Below, in pieces: positions 7,816-16,497 of a stretch of 64,000 nt of DNA. The notes beneath the pieces are model-generated. The model worked only from the letters and a program-made list of their open reading frames with translations, made no database searches and was not told the origin of the DNA. The first letter of the stretch is position 1. Each line of letters starts with the position of its first letter. The position numbers and the translations under genes are program-made. This DNA comes from Streptomyces roseoviridis (GTDB lineage Bacteria; Actinomycetota; Actinomycetes; Streptomycetales; Streptomycetaceae): contig NZ_BAAAWU010000001.1 in NCBI RefSeq assembly GCF_039535235.1, positions 992,001-1,056,000 of the forward strand. Reading direction: 5' to 3'.

Positions 7816-8679
7816 ATGACGAACCTGCCGCCCCGCGCGGGCCGCCGCTGCGCCCACCCGGTGAACATGCTGCACGCGACGCTGTTCTTCTCGCCCGACC
7901 TCGACACCGAGTTCCAGCGGATCGGCGTCACGGACCGGAGCGCCGCGCGGCTGGCCGCGCGCAGCGCGCCGCTCGGGGCCGTGGGGCCCGGAACGGTCGC
8001 CGCGGCCTTCTACAACTACAACCACGCCTTCCTCGCCCAGCACCTGCCGGCCGTCTGGGAAGCCGCCTCCCCCGCCGCCGTCCTCGACGCCCGGCTGCGG
8101 GCGGCGGACGCCACCCTGCGCCGGCTCCTCGGCGAGGAGGCCCTCGCCTCCGCCGAGATGGCCGAGGCCGCCGAGCTGGCCCTGCGCGCGGCCGAGGCGT
8201 GCACCCGGCACGCCCGCCCGCTGTACGCCGGCAACGCGGACCTGCCGGTGCCCGACGCCCCGCACCTGCGGCTCTGGCACGCCACGACCCTGCTGCGCGA
8301 ACACCGAGGGGACGGTCACCTGGCGGCCCTGCTGAGCGCGGGGCTCGACCCGGTGGAGGCCCTGGCCAGCCACACCGCCACCGGCCGGGGGATGGCTCCG
8401 CGCTGGGTCCTGGGCACCCGCGGCTGGCGGCGCGCCGACTGGGAGGCGGCCGTGGAGCGGCTGCGCGGGCGCGGGCTGCTCGACGCGGACGGCGAGCTCA
8501 CCGAGGCGGGCACGGCGCTGCGCGAGGCCCTGGAGGACGAGACCGACCGCCTGGACGCCGCGCCGTACGAACACCTGGGCGCGGAGGGCACGGCCCGGCT
8601 CGCCGGGCTGGCCAAGGGCTTCCTGGTGACGGCCGTCGGCGCGGGAGCGTTCCCGGCGGACCTGACCGCCAAGAGGTAG
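7816..8679 (+). CDS. SCO6745 family protein (SalK-like)
   Basis: 287 residues, mostly alpha-helical. The features WHATTLLREHRGDGHLAALLSAGLDPVEAL and GWRRADWEAAVERLRGRGLLDADGELTEAG match the family annotated as SCO6745-like (SalK-related), in which a winged-helix-like C-terminal part follows an all-helical N-terminal part. The biochemical role is not established. The segment after about residue 195 looks like a winged helix (GRGLLDADGELT as wing). Transcription probably starts close to the ATG at 7816. The gene is monocistronic. Confidence 0.75.
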   Translation: MTNLPPRAGRRCAHPVNMLHATLFFSPDLDTEFQRIGVTDRSAARLAARSAPLGAVGPGTVAAAFYNYNHAFLAQHLPAVWEAASPAAVLDARLRAADATLRRLLGEEALASAEMAEAAELALRAAEACTRHARPLYAGNADLPVPDAPHLRLWHATTLLREHRGDGHLAALLSAGLDPVEALASHTATGRGMAPRWVLGTRGWRRADWEAAVERLRGRGLLDADGELTEAGTALREALEDETDRLDAAPYEHLGAEGTARLAGLAKGFLVTAVGAGAFPADLTAKR

Positions 8680-8764
8680 ACGCGGGTCGGTTGCCGCGTA
8701 CGGGTGAGCGACCCGGCAGAATGCATCCGCAAGCTTGAGGCACGAGAAGGCGGGTCGGGACATC

Positions 8765-11164
8765 GTGACGACGTCCATCGAGGCAAGGATCGCCGAGGAG
8801 CTCGGCGTACGCGAGCGGCAGGTGAAGGCTGCTGTCGAACTGCTCGACGGCGGTTCCACGGTGCCGTTCATCGCTCGCTACCGCAAGGAAGCGACCGAGA
8901 TGCTCGACGACGCGCAGCTGCGCGCCCTCGAGGAGCGGCTGCGGTACCTGCGCGAGCTGGAGGACCGGCGGACCGCCGTCCTCGACTCCGTACGCGAACA
9001 GGGCAAGCTGACGGCCGAGCTGGAGGCGCGGATCCGGGCCGCCGACACCAAGGCGCGTCTCGAGGACATCTACCTGCCGTTCAAGCCGAAGCGGCGGACC
9101 AAGGCGCAGATCGCCCGCGAGGCCGGTCTGGAGCCGCTGGCCGACGGGCTGCTCGCCGATCCGTCGGTGGAGCCGCTCGCCGCCGCGGCCGCGTTCGTCG
9201 ACGCCGACAAGGGCGTCGCGGACCCGGCGGCCGCCCTGGAGGGCGCGCGGGCCATCCTCGCCGAGCGGTTCTCGGAGGACGCCGACCTGATCGGCGAGCT
9301 GCGCGAACGCATGTGGGGCCGGGGCCGGCTGGTGGCCCGGGTCAAGGAGGGCAAGGAGGAGGCGGGCGCGAAGTTCGCCGACTACTTCGACTTCGCCGAG
9401 CCGTTCACGGCGCTCCCCTCGCACCGGATCCTCGCCATGCTGCGCGGCGAGAAGGAGGACGTGCTCAGCCTGGAGCTGGAGCCGGAGGAGCCGGCCGACG
9501 GCCCCGCCGCCACCTCCTCCTACGAGCCGATCGTGGCGCGCCGCTTCGGCGTGGCCGACCGCGGCCGCCCCGGCGACAAGTGGCTCCTGGACACGGTCCG
9601 CTGGGCCTGGCGGACCCGGATCCTGGTCCACCTCGGGATCGACCTGCGGCTGCGGCTGCGCACGGCCGCCGAGGACGAGGCCGTGCGGGTCTTCGCCGCG
9701 AACCTGCGCGACCTGCTGCTCGCCGCCCCGGCCGGGACGCGGGCCACCCTGGGCCTCGACCCCGGTTTCCGTACGGGGGTGAAGGTGGCCGTGGTCGACG
9801 CGACCGGCAAGGTCGTGGCCACCGACACGATCCACCCGCACGTCCCGGCGAACAGGTGGGACGAGTCCCTGGCGAAGCTGGCCCGGCTCGCGAAGGAGCA
9901 CGCGGTCGAGCTGGTCGCCATCGGCAACGGCACCGCGTCCCGAGAGACCGACAAGCTCGCCGGTGAACTCATCGCGAAGCACCCCGAGTTGAAGCTGACC
10001 AAGGTGATGGTGTCCGAGGCGGGCGCCTCGGTCTACTCCGCCTCCGCCTTCGCCTCGCAGGAACTCCCGGACCTGGACGTGTCGTTGCGCGGCGCGGTGT
10101 CGATCGCCCGCCGGCTCCAGGACCCGCTCGCCGAGCTGGTGAAGATCGACCCGAAGTCCATCGGCGTCGGCCAGTACCAGCACGACCTGTCCGAGGTGAA
10201 GCTCTCCCGCTCCCTCGACGCCGTCGTCGAGGACTGCGTGAACGGCGTCGGCGTCGACGTCAACACGGCCTCCGCGCCGCTGCTCTCACGGGTCTCCGGC
10301 ATCGGTGCCGGCCTCGCCGAGAACATCGTGGCCCACCGCGACGCCAACGGCCCCTTCCGCTCCCGCCGGGCCCTGAAGGACGTGCCCCGGCTCGGCCCGA
10401 AGGCGTACGAGCAGTGCGCGGGCTTCCTGCGGATCCGCGGCGGCGACGACCCGCTGGACGCCTCGGCGGTGCACCCGGAGGCGTACCCGGTCGTGCGCCG
10501 CATGGTGAAGGCCACCGGCGGCGAGGTCGCCGCGCTGATCGGCAACACCGGGGTGCTGCGCTCGCTGCGCGCGGACGACTTCGTCGACGAGACCTTCGGT
10601 CTGCCGACGGTCACCGACATCCTGAGGGAGCTGGAGAAGCCGGGCCGCGACCCGCGGCCCGCGTTCAAGACGGCCACCTTCAAGGAGGGCGTCGAGAAGA
10701 TCTCCGACCTGTCCGCCGGGATGGTCCTGGAGGGGGTCGTCACCAACGTGGCCGCGTTCGGCGCGTTCGTCGACATCGGCGTCCACCAGGACGGTCTCGT
10801 GCACGTCTCGGCGATGTCGAAGAACTTCGTCAAGGACCCCCGGGACGTCGTGAAGCCGGGTGACGTGGTGCGGGTGAAGGTCCTGGACGTCGACATCCCC
10901 CGCAAGCGGATCTCGCTGACGCTGCGCCTGGACGACGAGGCCGCGGCCGGCGCCTCCCAGGCGCCGGGCGGCGGCGAGCGGGCGCCGCGCCGCGAACGGG
11001 GCGGGCGTCCGCCGCAGCAGCGCCGCGCGGGCGGCGGTGGCGGGGGCGGTGGCGACCGCAACCGGGGACAGTCGGCCCCGGCCCCCGCGAACAGCGCGAT
11101 GGCGGACGCCCTGCGCAAGGCGGGCCTCCTGAACGAAGGCGGCGGCAAGCGGCGCGGGCGCTGA
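8765..11164 (+). CDS. tex: Tex-family S1-domain RNA-binding transcription accessory protein
   Basis: About 799 residues. Order: N-terminal Tex helices (1-200), the YqgF-like RNase H fold (about 318-450, [16 protein letters not shown]), helix-hairpin-helix repeats ([21 protein letters not shown], about 490-560), then an S1 domain ([21 protein letters not shown], about 645-715). The tail is Arg/Gly-rich and disordered, an RGG-like extension. Tex/Spt6 relatives bind RNA polymerase and RNA. I choose GTG 8765 ([14 protein letters not shown]) because the homologous N-terminus starts there; a TTG at 8735 is in frame upstream. Confidence 0.92.
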   Translation: MTTSIEARIAEELGVRERQVKAAVELLDGGSTVPFIARYRKEATEMLDDAQLRALEERLRYLRELEDRRTAVLDSVREQGKLTAELEARIRAADTKARLEDIYLPFKPKRRTKAQIAREAGLEPLADGLLADPSVEPLAAAAAFVDADKGVADPAAALEGARAILAERFSEDADLIGELRERMWGRGRLVARVKEGKEEAGAKFADYFDFAEPFTALPSHRILAMLRGEKEDVLSLELEPEEPADGPAATSSYEPIVARRFGVADRGRPGDKWLLDTVRWAWRTRILVHLGIDLRLRLRTAAEDEAVRVFAANLRDLLLAAPAGTRATLGLDPGFRTGVKVAVVDATGKVVATDTIHPHVPANRWDESLAKLARLAKEHAVELVAIGNGTASRETDKLAGELIAKHPELKLTKVMVSEAGASVYSASAFASQELPDLDVSLRGAVSIARRLQDPLAELVKIDPKSIGVGQYQHDLSEVKLSRSLDAVVEDCVNGVGVDVNTASAPLLSRVSGIGAGLAENIVAHRDANGPFRSRRALKDVPRLGPKAYEQCAGFLRIRGGDDPLDASAVHPEAYPVVRRMVKATGGEVAALIGNTGVLRSLRADDFVDETFGLPTVTDILRELEKPGRDPRPAFKTATFKEGVEKISDLSAGMVLEGVVTNVAAFGAFVDIGVHQDGLVHVSAMSKNFVKDPRDVVKPGDVVRVKVLDVDIPRKRISLTLRLDDEAAAGASQAPGGGERAPRRERGGRPPQQRRAGGGGGGGGDRNRGQSAPAPANSAMADALRKAGLLNEGGGKRRGR

Positions 11165-11180
11165 CCTGCCGCTCGCACCA

Positions 11181-11206
11181 GGGGCCCGGCCGCGCGGCCG
11201 GGCCCC
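11181..11206. terminator. Perfect 26-bp palindrome between convergent genes
   Basis: GGGGCCCGGCC-GCGC-GGCCGGGCCCC is fully self-complementary and lies 17 bp after the tex stop and just before the stop of the convergent SnoaL-like gene. It is the best terminator candidate for both genes. Confidence 0.75.
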
Positions 11207-11209
11207 TCG

Positions 11210-11662
11210 TCATCCGCGGGCCCGCGCCGCGGCCGCGGTTCTGATCGCCGCGAGGTCGACGCCGGCCTGCTCGCACAGGGTGGCCAGGTCGAAGTAGATC
11301 GTCTCGCCGGCCATGCGCCCCTCCCGGAACGGGGCGACGTTCGCGAAGGGCACCTCGAAGGTGCCGCCACCCGGCGGGACGCCCAGCCAGTCACCGCCGC
11401 TGGTCCCGCGCAGCATCCCCCAGACGACGATGACGTCGTCCCCGAAGGCGCGCCCCTGGTCGTCGGGGCGCAGGTCGGGGAAGGCGGTGAAGTACCCCTG
11501 GTACGCGGCGCGGGCGGCGGCACGGCCCTCGCTGCGCAGGCCGAGGGGGGCGGTCTCCAGATAGCAGTCCGCCACGAAGGTGGCGAGGATGGCGTCGTAG
11601 TCCCGGGCGGCCTCGGCGGCCCGGTGGGTCTCGAACACCCGGATCATCTCGTCGCGGTCCAT
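11210..11662 (-). CDS. SnoaL-like/NTF2-fold protein
   Basis: 150 residues beginning MDRDEMIRVFETHRAAEAARDYDAI, the standard opening of the SnoaL-like polyketide-cyclase/ester-cyclase family. FPDLRPDDQGRAFGDDVIVVWGM and VPFANVAPFREGRMAGETIYFD are the family's sheet motifs. The function is probably small-molecule binding or hydration. The start at 11662 is the first ATG giving the conserved N-terminus. There is no obvious operon partner. Confidence 0.78.
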   Translation of the reverse strand: MDRDEMIRVFETHRAAEAARDYDAILATFVADCYLETAPLGLRSEGRAAARAAYQGYFTAFPDLRPDDQGRAFGDDVIVVWGMLRGTSGGDWLGVPPGGGTFEVPFANVAPFREGRMAGETIYFDLATLCEQAGVDLAAIRTAAAARARG

Positions 11663-11810
11663 GGCCGGTCCCGTCCTGTGACGCCCCCACCCCGATTCTA
11701 GGGACCGGCCGCACCCGGCGCAGTCCGTGCCGCCCGGCGGGGGGCGGCACGATGCGCCCCCCGTCGCGCGGGCCGACCGCCTGCCGGCGCCGGCCACGGG
11801 GCCCCAGGGC

Positions 11811-11900
11811 CACGGAGTCACAGGGCCACGACATCACAGGGCCACGGCTACGGGCGACGGCCACGGCTACGGCCACGGCCACGGGCGAAGGCTAGGGCTA
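11811..11900. repeat. Hexanucleotide-like repeat (GGCCAC/GGCTAC)
   Basis: The sequence runs through repeated GGCCAC, GGCTAC and GGGCGA hexamers immediately downstream of the acidic gene's stop at 11898. I see no gene in it. It fills the gap between two minus-strand genes. Confidence 0.6.
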
Positions 11901-12302
11901 CGGCACGAAGCGCAGCGCCCAGTCCGCCCGGTTCGCGATCGACAGGTCGTCGTCCTGGGTCAGGGGGTGGAGGAGCCGCTGGGCCGTCTTCGGGTCGGCC
12001 TGGACCAGGTCGACGATCTCGGCGGCCAGGCCGTCCTGGTCGTCGCCCAGGTCGACGGCGGAGGCGCGGACGAGGACGGGGAGCTTCTCCGTACCGCCGA
12101 GGGCGGCGACGACACCGCCGAGGAGTTCGCGGGCGTAGGAGTTGCGGTCGGCGACGGCGCGGCCGAGTTCCGCCTCCAGGCGCGGCAGCGCCCCCTGGTC
12201 GCCCGACGCGGCGATCTCGTCGGCGAGGTCGATCGTCTCGTCGACGTCGGCTTCGAGGTCGTCCAGCATCTCGATGAGCCGGGTCACGCGGTCGTCGGTC
12301 AT
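11898..12302 (-). CDS. Small acidic protein of unknown function
   Basis: 134 residues, acidic and helical, with regularly spaced Leu/Ala helices (GDQGALPRLEAELGRAVADR, LLHPLTQDDDLSIANRADWALR) that resemble HEAT-like or immunity-protein-like folds. I do not recognise a family. Its ATG overlaps the TGA of the ComB-like gene (ATGA at 12299-12302), so translation is coupled and it is the last gene of a three-gene operon that starts with an ABC-F ATPase. Confidence 0.7.
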   Translation of the reverse strand: MTDDRVTRLIEMLDDLEADVDETIDLADEIAASGDQGALPRLEAELGRAVADRNSYARELLGGVVAALGGTEKLPVLVRASAVDLGDDQDGLAAEIVDLVQADPKTAQRLLHPLTQDDDLSIANRADWALRFVP

Positions 12303-13039
12303 GGTGCCTCCTGGAATGCGCCGTCCACGAGGACGGGTACGGCGGTCGACGCGTCGATCTCGGCGGCCACCTCCACGTCCTGCGGATAGCCGTACTCGTA
12401 CAGTTCACGGCCCGACTCGCAGCCGTGCAAGGCGGCGACCGGGTCGTCGGTGGCGTCCCACAGCGTGGCCGCCGCGGTCGCCTCGGGGGTGCAGGGGTGC
12501 GGGGCGAGGTCCCGCAGTGCGGCCAGGAACGCTCCCGCGCCGAGCAGGTCCTCCAGGGCGGGCCGCAGGGAGCCGTCGGGCCGTCGTTCGCCGGAGGCGA
12601 CGACGGCGAGGGGCCGTGCGGCGGTGCCGAATCCGCGCTCCGTGAGCCATCGGGCGGCTGCCGTGGGGTTGCGCAGGGAGACGGCGACGACGGCCGCGCC
12701 GCCGGCCGTGGCCTCGGCGGCGATGGTGGAGCCGTTCGGGGACGGCAGGACGAGCCGGTCGGGCCAGGGCGCGGGCGCGGCGCGCAGCGCGGCCGGGGAG
12801 AGCGACCAGGGGTGCGCCCCGGTGGCCTCGCTCCGGCCCACGGCGAGGACGGCGTCCCGCTCCTTCGCGTACGTCGCGGCGCTCGCGTCCCGCCAGCGGT
12901 AGGGGTGCACCGCGGTGCCGCCCTCGACGGCGACGCCGACGGAGGTCGTGAAGGAGAGGACGTCGACGACGACCACGCAGGCGGCCGCGGAGGCGAGGGC
13001 CCGCGCCTCCACGGGCCCCCACCCGAAGGTGACGGTCAT
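12299..13039 (-). CDS. 2-phosphosulfolactate phosphatase (ComB) family protein
   Basis: 246 residues. VVVVDVLSFTTSVGVAVEGG and the PSPNGSTIAAEA loop match the ComB family of Mg-dependent acid phosphatases, known from coenzyme M synthesis. Streptomyces makes no coenzyme M, so the substrate here is open. The ATG overlaps the stop of the ABC-F gene and its own stop overlaps the next start, so the three genes are translationally coupled. Confidence 0.78.
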   Translation of the reverse strand: MTVTFGWGPVEARALASAAACVVVVDVLSFTTSVGVAVEGGTAVHPYRWRDASAATYAKERDAVLAVGRSEATGAHPWSLSPAALRAAPAPWPDRLVLPSPNGSTIAAEATAGGAAVVAVSLRNPTAAARWLTERGFGTAARPLAVVASGERRPDGSLRPALEDLLGAGAFLAALRDLAPHPCTPEATAAATLWDATDDPVAALHGCESGRELYEYGYPQDVEVAAEIDASTAVPVLVDGAFQEAP

Positions 13040-14676
13040 CAGAGCTCGGTCACCTTGCCGTCGGCGACCTCGATGCGCCGGGTGGTGCGGACGGCGTCGA
13101 GCATGCGGCGGTCGTGGGTGACGAGCAGCAGGGTGCCGTCGTAGGAGTCGAGTGCGGACTCCAGCTGTTCGATGGCCGGCAGGTCGAGGTGGTTGGTCGG
13201 CTCGTCGAGGACGAGCAGGTTCACCCCGCGGCCCTGGAGGAGCGCGAGCGCGGCGCGGGTGCGTTCGCCCGGCGACAGGGTGGTGGCGGGGCGGAGGACG
13301 TGGTCGGCCTTGAGGCCGAACTTGGCGAGCAGGGTGCGGACCTCGGCCGGCTCGGTGTCGGGGACGGCGGCGCAGAACGCGTCGAGGAGCTGCTCCGTGC
13401 CGTGGAAGAGCCCACGGGCCTGGTCGACTTCGCCGACGACGACGCCGGGGCCGAGGGCGGCGTCGCCCGCGTCCAGCGGGAGGCGGCCGAGGAGGGCGGC
13501 GAGCAGGGTGGACTTGCCGGCCCCGTTGGCGCCGGTGATGGCGACCCGGTCGGCCCAGTCGATCTGGAGGGTGACGGGCCCGAAGGTGAAGTCGCCGCGG
13601 CGGACCTCGGCCTCGCGCAGGGTGGCCACCACCGCGCCGGAGCGGGGCGCGGCGGCGATCTCCATGCGCAGCTCCCACTCCTTGCGGGGCTCGTCGACGA
13701 CGTCGAGGCGTTCGATCATGCGCTGGGTCTGGCGGGCCTTGGCGGCCTGCTTCTCGCTGGCCTCGCCGCGCAGCTTGCGGCCGATCTTGTCGTTGTCGGT
13801 GGCCTTGCGGCGGGCGTTGCGGACGCCCTTGTCCATCCAGTTGCGCTGCATGAGGGCGCGCGATTCGAGCGAGGCCCTCTTGTCGGCGTACTCCTCGTAC
13901 TCCTCGCGGGCGTGCCGCCGGGCGGTGTCCCGCTCCTCCAGATAGGCCTGGTAGCCGCCGCCGTAGAGGGTGATCTGCTGCTGGGCGAGGTCGAGTTCGA
14001 GGACCTTGGTGACGGTGCGGGTGAGGAACTCGCGGTCGTGGCTGATGACGACGGTGCCGGCGCGCAGGCCCGTGACGAAGGTCTCCAGGCGTTCCAGGCC
14101 GTCGAGGTCGAGGTCGTTGGTGGGCTCGTCGAGGAGGAAGACGTCGTAGCGGGAGAGCAGCAGCGAGGCGAGTCCCGCGCGGGCGGCCTGGCCGCCCGAG
14201 AGGGAGGTCATCGGCTGGTCGAGGCCGACGGTGAGGCCGAGGGTGGCGGCGACCTCCTCGGCGCGCTCGTCGAGGTCGGCACCGCCGAGGTCGAGCCAGC
14301 GCTCCAGGCTGACGGCGTACGCGTCGTCGGCGCCGGGGGTGCCGTCGACGAGTCCCTGGGTGGCCTCGTCCATGGCCGCCTGGGCCGCGGCGACGCCGGT
14401 GCGCCGGGCCAGGAAGTCCCTGACGGTCTCCCCTTCGCGCCGCTCGGGCTCCTGCGGGAGGTGGCCGACGGTGGCGGTGGGCGGCGAGAGCCGCAGCTCT
14501 CCGTCCTCGGGGGTGTCGAGGCCCGCGAGCAGCCGGAGCAGGGTCGACTTCCCGGCTCCGTTGACGCCGACGAGGCCGATGACGTCCCCGGGGGCGACGA
14601 CGAGGTCGAGCCCGGAGAAGAGGGAACGGTCGCCGTGGCCGGCGGCGAGGTTCTTGGCGACGAGGGTGGCAGTCAT
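13039..14676 (-). CDS. ABC-F family ATPase
   Basis: 545 residues with two ABC domains and no membrane part. Domain 1: Walker A GVNGAGKST, signature LSGGQAARAGL, Walker B LLDEPTNDLD. The linker (about 235-310) is charged and rich in Arg/Lys (the P-site tRNA-interaction motif of the family). Domain 2: GANGAGKST, LSPGERTRAAL, VLDEPTNHLD. ABC-F proteins act on the ribosome, either in translation quality control (EttA-like) or in antibiotic protection. Start: ATG 14676 with TAGGAT at 14687-14692 on this strand as a -10 box, giving an almost leaderless mRNA. First gene of the operon with the ComB-like and acidic genes. Confidence 0.9.
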   Translation of the reverse strand: MTATLVAKNLAAGHGDRSLFSGLDLVVAPGDVIGLVGVNGAGKSTLLRLLAGLDTPEDGELRLSPPTATVGHLPQEPERREGETVRDFLARRTGVAAAQAAMDEATQGLVDGTPGADDAYAVSLERWLDLGGADLDERAEEVAATLGLTVGLDQPMTSLSGGQAARAGLASLLLSRYDVFLLDEPTNDLDLDGLERLETFVTGLRAGTVVISHDREFLTRTVTKVLELDLAQQQITLYGGGYQAYLEERDTARRHAREEYEEYADKRASLESRALMQRNWMDKGVRNARRKATDNDKIGRKLRGEASEKQAAKARQTQRMIERLDVVDEPRKEWELRMEIAAAPRSGAVVATLREAEVRRGDFTFGPVTLQIDWADRVAITGANGAGKSTLLAALLGRLPLDAGDAALGPGVVVGEVDQARGLFHGTEQLLDAFCAAVPDTEPAEVRTLLAKFGLKADHVLRPATTLSPGERTRAALALLQGRGVNLLVLDEPTNHLDLPAIEQLESALDSYDGTLLLVTHDRRMLDAVRTTRRIEVADGKVTEL

Positions 14677-14722
14677 CAGGGGATGAATCCTAAGTGAGGG
14701 CCCGGACGGGGGCCGCATCCCG

Positions 14723-14728
14723 TACGGT
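14723..14728 (+). promoter_or_regulatory. -10 hexamer TACGGT; leaderless start for the oxidase gene
   Basis: TACGGT ends 7 nt before the ATG at 14736 and no Shine-Dalgarno sequence is present. It sits back to back with the ABC-F promoter (TAGGAT on the minus strand at 14687-14692). Confidence 0.5.
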
Positions 14729-14735
14729 CCTGGGC

Positions 14736-15707
14736 ATGGGTGGTGCCGGGGTCGTGGACGCGGTCGTGGTCGGGGGCGGGGTGGCCGGTCTGACGGCCGC
14801 GATCCGGCTGGCGGAGCGGGGGCTGCGCGTGCGGGTCCGGTCGCGGGACGGGGCGGCCGGGACGACCTCGGCGGTGGCGGGGGCGCTGTGGTGGCCGTAC
14901 CGGATCGAGCCGGCCGCCGAGGTCGGCGCCTGGGCGCTCGCCTCGCTGCGGGTCTACGAGGAGCTGGCCGCCGATCCGGCGTCGACGGGGGTGCGCCTGG
15001 TGCCCGGCGTGCACGCGGACACGCTCCTCGCGGGGCTCGGCGGCTGGGCGCGGCAGGTGGGCGGGCTGCGGCAGCTGGCGCCGGAGGAGGTGCCGGGGCC
15101 GTACGGGACGGGGCTCGCGGCCCGGCTCCCGCTGATCGACATGCCGGTCCACCTGGGGTGGCTGCGGCAGCGGTTCGAGGCGGCGGGCGGGGTCGTCGCG
15201 CACGGGGCCGTGGCGAGCCTGCGGGAGGCGGCGGCCGAGGCGCCGGTGGTGGTGAACTGCACGGGGCTCGCCGCGCGGGAACTGGTGCCGGACCCGGGGG
15301 TGCGGGCGGTGCGGGGGCAGCTGGTGCTCGTGGAGAACCCGGGGGTGGACACCTGGTTCACGGCGGCCGACGGCGCGTCCAGCGAGACGACGTACTTCTT
15401 TCCGCAGCCCGGGCGGCTGGTCCTGGGCGGGACGGCCGAGGAGGACGACGAGCGCACCGAGCCGGACGCGGCGACGGCGGCGGCGATCGTGGCGCGGTGC
15501 GCCCGCGTCAGGCCGGAGATCGCGCGGGCCCGGGTCCTGGGCCACCGGGTGGGCCTGCGGCCGGCCCGCGCGGACGGCGTCCGCATCGACACGGAGCCCC
15601 TCCCGGGCGGCGGGCTGCTGGTCCACGACTACGGACACGGCGGGGCGGGCGTCACGGTGGCCTGGGGCTGCGCGGACCGGGTGGCGGAGCTGGTCTGCGG
15701 GGGCTGA
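14736..15707 (+). CDS. FAD-dependent oxidoreductase, D-amino-acid oxidase type
   Basis: 323 residues. The dinucleotide fold VVVGGGVAGLTAAIRLAERG is at the N-terminus. The DAAO hallmarks follow: GTTSAVAGALWWPYRIEP, VNCTGLAARELVPD, and the C-terminal HDYGHGGAGVTVAWG, which matches the DAO signature. It should oxidise a D-amino acid to the 2-oxo acid with H2O2 release. Length is normal. The 3' end runs into a repeat-rich spacer. Confidence 0.88.
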   Translation: MGGAGVVDAVVVGGGVAGLTAAIRLAERGLRVRVRSRDGAAGTTSAVAGALWWPYRIEPAAEVGAWALASLRVYEELAADPASTGVRLVPGVHADTLLAGLGGWARQVGGLRQLAPEEVPGPYGTGLAARLPLIDMPVHLGWLRQRFEAAGGVVAHGAVASLREAAAEAPVVVNCTGLAARELVPDPGVRAVRGQLVLVENPGVDTWFTAADGASSETTYFFPQPGRLVLGGTAEEDDERTEPDAATAAAIVARCARVRPEIARARVLGHRVGLRPARADGVRIDTEPLPGGGLLVHDYGHGGAGVTVAWGCADRVAELVCGG

Positions 15708-15870
15708 GGCGGGCGGAGCTTGGCCTGCGAGGGCGGAGGCGGGCGGAGCTGGTCTGCGGGGGCTGAGGTGGGCGGGGCGAGGGCGGAGGCGGGCGGAGCT
15801 GGTCTGCGGGGGCTGAGGTGGGCGGGGCGAGGGCGGAGGCGGGCGGAGCTGGTCTGCGGGGGGGGGCGGG
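15700..15870. repeat. Tandem repeat after the oxidase gene
   Basis: A unit containing GGCGGGCGGAGCTGGTCTGC recurs four times with about 60-bp spacing in the later copies (15740-15865). The last bases of the oxidase gene (GAGCTGGTCTGCGGGGGC) are the seed of the repeat, suggesting that the array grew by duplication of the gene's 3' end. Confidence 0.7.
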
Positions 15871-15922
15871 GGCGGCTCGCGGGACCGGGGCATGCGGGGC
15901 ATACCGGGCTGGGGCATGCGGT

Positions 15923-16002
15923 CCCCGGGACGAGCAGACCCCGGGACGAGCAGACCCCGGGACGAGCAGACCCCGGGACGAGCAGACCCCGGGACGAGCG
16001 CC
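15923..16002. repeat. Five copies of a 16-bp tandem repeat
   Basis: CCCCGGGACGAGCAGA is repeated head to tail starting at 15923, 15939, 15955, 15971 and 15987; the last copy is partial. The period is not a multiple of three, so the array is not coding. Confidence 0.9.
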
Positions 16003-16037
16003 CGCCCCGCGGGCCTGGGCCCGGCGGGCGGGCGCTC
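15996..16037. terminator. Large GC-rich hairpin between convergent genes
   Basis: Bases 15996-16015 (GAGCGCCCGCC...) are nearly fully complementary to 16018-16037 with a 2-nt loop. It lies between the oxidase gene (plus) and a secreted-protein gene (minus). The palindrome GCGGATCCGC then occurs twice at 16040-16066. Confidence 0.55.
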
Positions 16038-16073
16038 GGGGCGGATCCGCAGGTTTCGCGGATCCGCGGGTTC

Positions 16074-16382
16074 CTAGCGCGGGAAGGGCTTCGCCGCCTC
16101 GTTGTCGCCGTCGATACAGGCCTTGATGCGGCGGTCGAGGGCGTCGGCGGTGGCGAGGACCCGGCGGGCCTCCGCCGTGGCGCCGAGGCGCTTCAGCTGG
16201 GCGGCCTTGTCGCGCAGCTGGCGGGACTGCTTGCGCATGTCCTCGACGTGGCAGGTGCCCGTCTTGCCGGCTGCCTGGGCCGGCGGGGCGGTCACGGCCT
16301 GGCCGAGCAGCAGGCCCCCGGCCAGCAGCGTCGTGGCGGCGAGAGCCGTGAGGGTGCGGCGCAGCGGCATCGCGTTCGTCAT
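16074..16382 (-). CDS. Small secreted protein of unknown function
   Basis: 102 residues with a clear Sec signal: RR near the start, the hydrophobic core LTALAATTLLAGGLLLG, and cleavage after AQA (about residue 37). The mature part (about 65 residues) is helical and charged with two Cys. It looks like a small extracytoplasmic coiled protein. I do not recognise a family. An ATG four codons in (MPLRR) is an alternative start. Confidence 0.7.
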   Translation of the reverse strand: MTNAMPLRRTLTALAATTLLAGGLLLGQAVTAPPAQAAGKTGTCHVEDMRKQSRQLRDKAAQLKRLGATAEARRVLATADALDRRIKACIDGDNEAAKPFPR

Positions 16383-16497
16383 GAGTCACTCCAGGTGTCG
16401 GGCCATGACGGCCCGTCAGGCATGGTCAGTACCGGTGGGTAACCATAACCCGGAACGATCTTGGTTCTGGACCACGCCGACGCCGGTCACCAGGTCC

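Noticed and set aside
15923..16002. CRISPR array
   Set aside because: Repeats of 16 bp follow each other without spacers and there are no cas genes.
15720..16442. Frames through the 16-bp array
   Set aside because: Period is not a multiple of three; peptide repeats are artefacts of the DNA repeat.
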